Assembly: GCF_030247185.1 (NCBI RefSeq)
Contig: NC_080571.1
Span: 144,690,091-144,754,090, forward strand
Reading direction: 5' to 3'
Length of the DNA stretch: 64,000 nucleotides
From: Malaya genurostris
Lineage: Eukaryota; Arthropoda; Insecta; Diptera; Culicidae
Shown here: piece by piece, positions 60,203 to 64,000 of the stretch
Numbering within the stretch: the stretch's first letter is position 1
How the letters are laid out: every line of letters begins with the position of its first letter
Position numbers and translations under genes: made by a program
Notes under the pieces: model-generated
What the model was told of the DNA's origin: nothing
The model's input: the letters and a program-made list of their open reading frames with translations, nothing else
The model's database searches: none

Positions 60203-62650
60203 TTTTTGGCGACTTCAATCAACGGACTTCATTTCTGACATTGAAAATGAATCAATCTTACTTCCAGTCGTAGGAGAAAACCCAACATTGCATTACTTTT
60301 TCGACAAAATTTCTAATTTTGGCCTGCATCAAGTAAACTCCGTAAAAAATCAACAAAATGCATATTTAGACCTTCTTTTCACAAATTGCACAGAAGACTT
60401 TTGTGTGAACGCATCAAACCTGCCATTATGGAAAAATGAAGCATTTCACACCGCAATTGAATATTCATTATTTGCATCCCTTCCCTACGACTTGGAATAT
60501 GAGGAAGTGCCGGAATACAAACAAATCTCCAAATATCAAGGGGAACGTGCCATTTGAGCCAATTTGTTCTGAAGTATAATAAATTGGCGGAACATACTGA
60601 CTACAGAAGGAAATGTCGACGTCGAAGTAAACAAATTCTATCACATTATAAACAAAATATTAGCCGAAACTTTGCCCATGAAAAGAAGAAGAAAAAGTCA
60701 TAACAGGAAATTACCTGTATGGTTCAATTCACAACTAAAACATTTGAAAAATAGGAAACAAAAAGCACACAAAACTTACAAACAAGAAAAAAGTGACGCT
60801 CATCTTCAAAATTACTAAAATCTATGCAATCAACTCAAAATAGCCATTAACCCAGCACACGAAGAATACAACCGCAAATTTGAAAACGAAATAAAGACTT
60901 GCCCTAAGAACTTTTTTAACTACACAAAAACTAAACTAAAAAGCAACAATTTTCCATCTCAAATGCACCTCGACGAACATGTAGGGAAAAATAGTACAGA
61001 AATCTGCAATCAACTTGCAAATTTTTTTCAAGAAGTATATACATCTTATTCAGAAACTGACCGTGACCGTGAATACTTCTCTTTCATACCTGCATTTTTC
61101 AACTCCATCTCTGTAAACTATCTATCAGAACATGACATTTCGACAGCACTGAAAAACTTAGACGCCTCAAAAGGGCCTGGACCTGACAGTATACCACCAA
61201 TATTTTAAAAAAATCTTGCTGAAGAACTTACACTACCACTACAACTACTTTTTAACTTATCACTTAATAAATGTACTTTTCCTAAAGCATGGAAATCTTC
61301 CTTTCTTGTACCAATATTTAAATCTGGTGTAAAATCTAACATTCGGAACCACAGTGGAATAGCCATTATCTCATGCATTCCAAAATTATTTGAAAAAATT
61401 GTAAACGAAAAACTTTTTCATCAACTTAAAAATGTAATAACAAACAAACAACATGTTTTTTTAAAGGCCGCTCAACTACAACAAATCTCTTAGAATTTAT
61501 GACATTCACACTGAATGCAATGGACGCCGGCATCTACGTAGAAACTCTTTACACTGACTTTAGCACAGCCTTCGACCGTATTGACATACCTTTACTTCTA
61601 CACAAACTACAAAAATATGACATAAAACATACTCTTCTTGAATGGCTCAAATCATACTTAACGAATCGTGTACAGGTAGTCCGCTTCCAAAACATTCTGT
61701 CTGGTCCAATTAATGTAACTTCTGGCGTACCTCAGGGTTCTCACTTAGGGCCTCTCCTTTTCATTTTACATATAAACGACATTTCTTTCATACTCAAAAA
61801 TCTGAAAGTGCTTATATATGCAGACGACATCAAACTCTTCATGGAAATTAAAAATATCAACGACGCTGTAATATTCCAGAACGAAATCAATCTATTCCAC
61901 ATTTGGTGCTGCAAAAGTCTACTCTAACTCAATGTAAAAAAATGTAACTCAATAACTTTCAGTAGGAAGAATTAAACTATATCTATAAACATACATTTAG
62001 GAAATCAACTTGTAGAAAAATGTAAAATTGTAAGAGATTTAGGCGTAATCTTAGACTCCAAACTCACTTTTGTGGAACACTACAATACCATCATCAATAA
62101 AGCTAATAGCATGCTGGGCTTTATTAAACGCTTCAGTCATAACTTTCAGGACCCATACACAATTAAATTATTATACACTACATATGTCAGACCTATTTCA
62201 GAATATTGCAGCCTAGTATGGAATCCATACAATATTATTCACGAAGAACTCATCGAATCTATTCAAAAACAATTTCTTTTATATGCACTTCGTAAATTAA
62301 ACTGGACAGCATTTCCTCTACCATCATATGAAGCACGCTGCATGCTCATCAATATACAAACACTTAAAGAACGCCGCGACTTTGCAATGCTTTATTTTAT
62401 CAGCGACATTATTTCTCAACGCATTCAATCAGCTCCATTATTATCGCAATTAAATTTTTATATACCTAGCCGTCAACTACGTTCCAGGAAATTATTTTTA
62501 GAAAAACAAGCTAGAACAAATTATGCAAAATACAGTCCAGTCAATCGAATAATGCGCCATTACAATCAATACTGCGAACATTTTGACCTTACTATGTCGA
62601 AAAATCAAATCAAATCTCAGCTTTGTCGTAGAATAATGCGTAGTATGTAA
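60203..62650 (+). pseudogene. Nested LINE ORF2: endonuclease tail and RT
   Basis: Endonuclease tail (NAYLDLLFTNC) at 60288-60557. The linker is broken by several stops. RT starts DASKGPGPDSIPP (61160), with a stop at 61206. The core at 61499-61927 has LYTDFSTAFDRIDIPLLLHK, TSGVPQGSHLGPLLFILHIN and an intact YADDIKLF. A stop near 61925 and a frame change precede the C-terminal region at 62072-62650 (LGFIKRFS, TYVRPISEYCSLVWNPY). The family is not resolved beyond the CR1/L2/Jockey group. Confidence 0.85.
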
Positions 62651-62718
62651 GTGAACATTGTAAACAATTTATATGTAGTCTACATTTGCTTGACGAAATA
62701 AATAAATATATAAATAAA
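60203..62718 (+). mobile_element. Nested LINE, 5'-truncated (CR1/L2/Jockey group)
   Basis: Starts inside its endonuclease at a GDFN-like FGDFNQRTSF and ends in an ATAAATAAATATATAAATAA tail. It splits the Jockey RT between VAPI and LYNIF with no clear duplication of the target beyond one or two bases. Confidence 0.85.
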
Positions 62719-63545
62719 TCTTGTATAATATTTTCACTTCTGATCTTCCAAATCTACCCGTTGGTTGTCAGAAATCGCTATTCTGTGACGACACAAGTCT
62801 GTTAGCCACAGGTAGAAATCTAAGAGTGATCTGCAGTCGCCTACAAAGAAGTTTGAATATTTTCAGTGATTATCTGTCAAAATGGAAAATTAAACCAAAT
62901 GCAGCAAAAACGCAATTAATTATCTTTCCTCATAAACCAAGAGCTTCTTTTCTTAAACCAAACAATAATCACATTCTCAAATTGAATGCCTTGGAATTGA
63001 CATGGGCTGATCAAGCTAAATACTTAGGTTTAACGTATGACAAAAAACTCACTTTCAAGGATCACATTGAAGGAATCCAGGCAAAGTGTAATAAATATAT
63101 TAAATGTTTATATATTCTTATAAACAGAAATTCTAAGCTCTGTCTAAAAAACAAATTGTTAATTTATAAACAAATTTTCAGACCAGCCATGCTTTATGCA
63201 GTACCAATTTGGTCAAGTTGTTGTTCCACCAGGAAGAAAACGCTTCAAAGGATTCAGAATAAAATTCTGAAAATGATTTTGAAGCGTCCTCCCTGGTTTA
63301 GTACAAATAAGTTACACAGACTCACAAATATAGAACCATTAGATGTAATGTCACATAATATTATAAGCAAATTCCGACAAAAATCGATGCAATCTTCAAT
63401 TGAATCGATTCGCTCTCTGTATTAGTTAGTAAGTTAGTATATAAATTCCTTTTCCCCATTACACAATACAAGTAGGTTTAGAATTTTCCCTACACAAAAA
63501 TCTCAGAATTGCGGAAGCAAATAATGTCCTCATGGTAATAACCAA

Positions 63546-63809
<264 letters not shown>

Positions 63810-63922
63810 GGCTGAAAAGTCACCACTTGTGGCTGAACACCCAATTTAAATCTTAATAATTTAATTTTAACTCATATTCCAATAAATAGTTATTTAAAAA
63901 AAAAATAAGAAAAAAAATTAAA

Positions 63923-64000
63923 AAGGTGGGTGGGTAATGTCAGAGACATAACTGGATGTCGTGAATACGAAAAAACTGATACGCTCCCATCACTTTTCCG
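63923..64000 (-). mobile_element. Histone-promoter module terminus, runs off the window
   Basis: GGTGGGTGGGTAATGTCAGAG, then GTCGTGAATACG and the 'acgctcccatcacttttccg' segment seen inverted at 9950 and 16275. Only the first 78 bp are in the window. Confidence 0.8.

Larger units (their letters stand above)
58415..63425 (+). pseudogene. Jockey copy 3 ORF2 (endonuclease-RT), multiply broken
   Basis: Endonuclease: LNYNARSLKSS, ETFLKPN, FVIGDLNAKHVQW. Its last ~60 residues, with the SDH motif, are deleted near 58935. The linker continues from IKPISSIFNYHRANW, with a stop at 59497. RT: NAKVIPILKPDKNPAETSSYRP, LLDIEKAFDSVWHKG, a stop at 60154, then AGVPQGSSVAPI. The nested LINE interrupts here. 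From 62719 YNIFTSDLPN follows, then the catalytic box as FCDD instead of FADD, and the C-terminal region to 63425 (ESIRSLY). At least two stops, one deletion, one insertion and a changed active-site neighbour. Confidence 0.85.

Overview
The window is eukaryotic, AT-rich and repeat-dominated. It most likely comes from a mosquito, probably a culicine. Three things point there: (i) an insect innexin exon closely matching shaking-B at 47.9 kb; (ii) insect-type histone H2A and H2B fragments; (iii) a typical dipteran repeat community of Jockey, CR1-like and I/LOA-like LINEs, a mag-type Ty3/gypsy element, an ITmD37E Tc1/mariner relative, a tRNA-derived SINE of the mosquito type, and the element bounded by CCTTTCTCATAT / ATATGAGAAAGG. 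The species call is inference. No bacterial-type operon, CRISPR array or phage is present.

Layout. 1-4.8 kb: undetermined DNA, a broken LINE ORF1, a 158-bp-array element and a dead DD37E transposase. 4.8-10 kb: a module made of histone H2A/H2B promoter and coding fragments, split by a 5'-truncated Jockey that itself holds a solo LTR. 10-12.2 kb: another 158-bp-array element and a probable LTR-element 3' end. 12.2-15.6 kb: an antisense Jockey nearly identical to the first. 15.6-16.35 kb: a second, uninterrupted histone promoter module. 16.35-19.8 kb: an antisense CR1-like LINE with a nested retroposed unit. 19.8-22.8 kb: two antisense copies of the module family. 22.8-27.8 kb: mostly low-copy-looking DNA. 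28.05-33.1 kb: an antisense mag-type gypsy element with a tandem array in its leader. 33.1-40.5 kb: several 158-bp-array elements. 41-45.2 kb: antisense gypsy-like remnants. 47.9 kb: the shaking-B coding exon on the + strand. 50.5-56.5 kb: more modules, an antisense LINE and a SINE. 56.5-63.9 kb: a Jockey element containing a second LINE. 63.9-64 kb: the start of another antisense module.

The only host coding sequence I can support is the single shaking-B exon, which ends in a consensus splice donor. Its next exon is not visible in the remaining 15.7 kb, so the intron is long and full of transposons. Every mobile-element ORF shows frameshifts, stops, deletions or lost catalytic residues, so the window looks like a graveyard.

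The most unusual structure is the recurrent chimeric module. Its ends share the motif GTCGTGAATACG in inverted orientation, and it carries TATA/CCAAT histone-type promoters. In two or three copies it also carries the first codons of H2B. It recurs at least seven times, and two LINEs lie exactly between convergent module ends.
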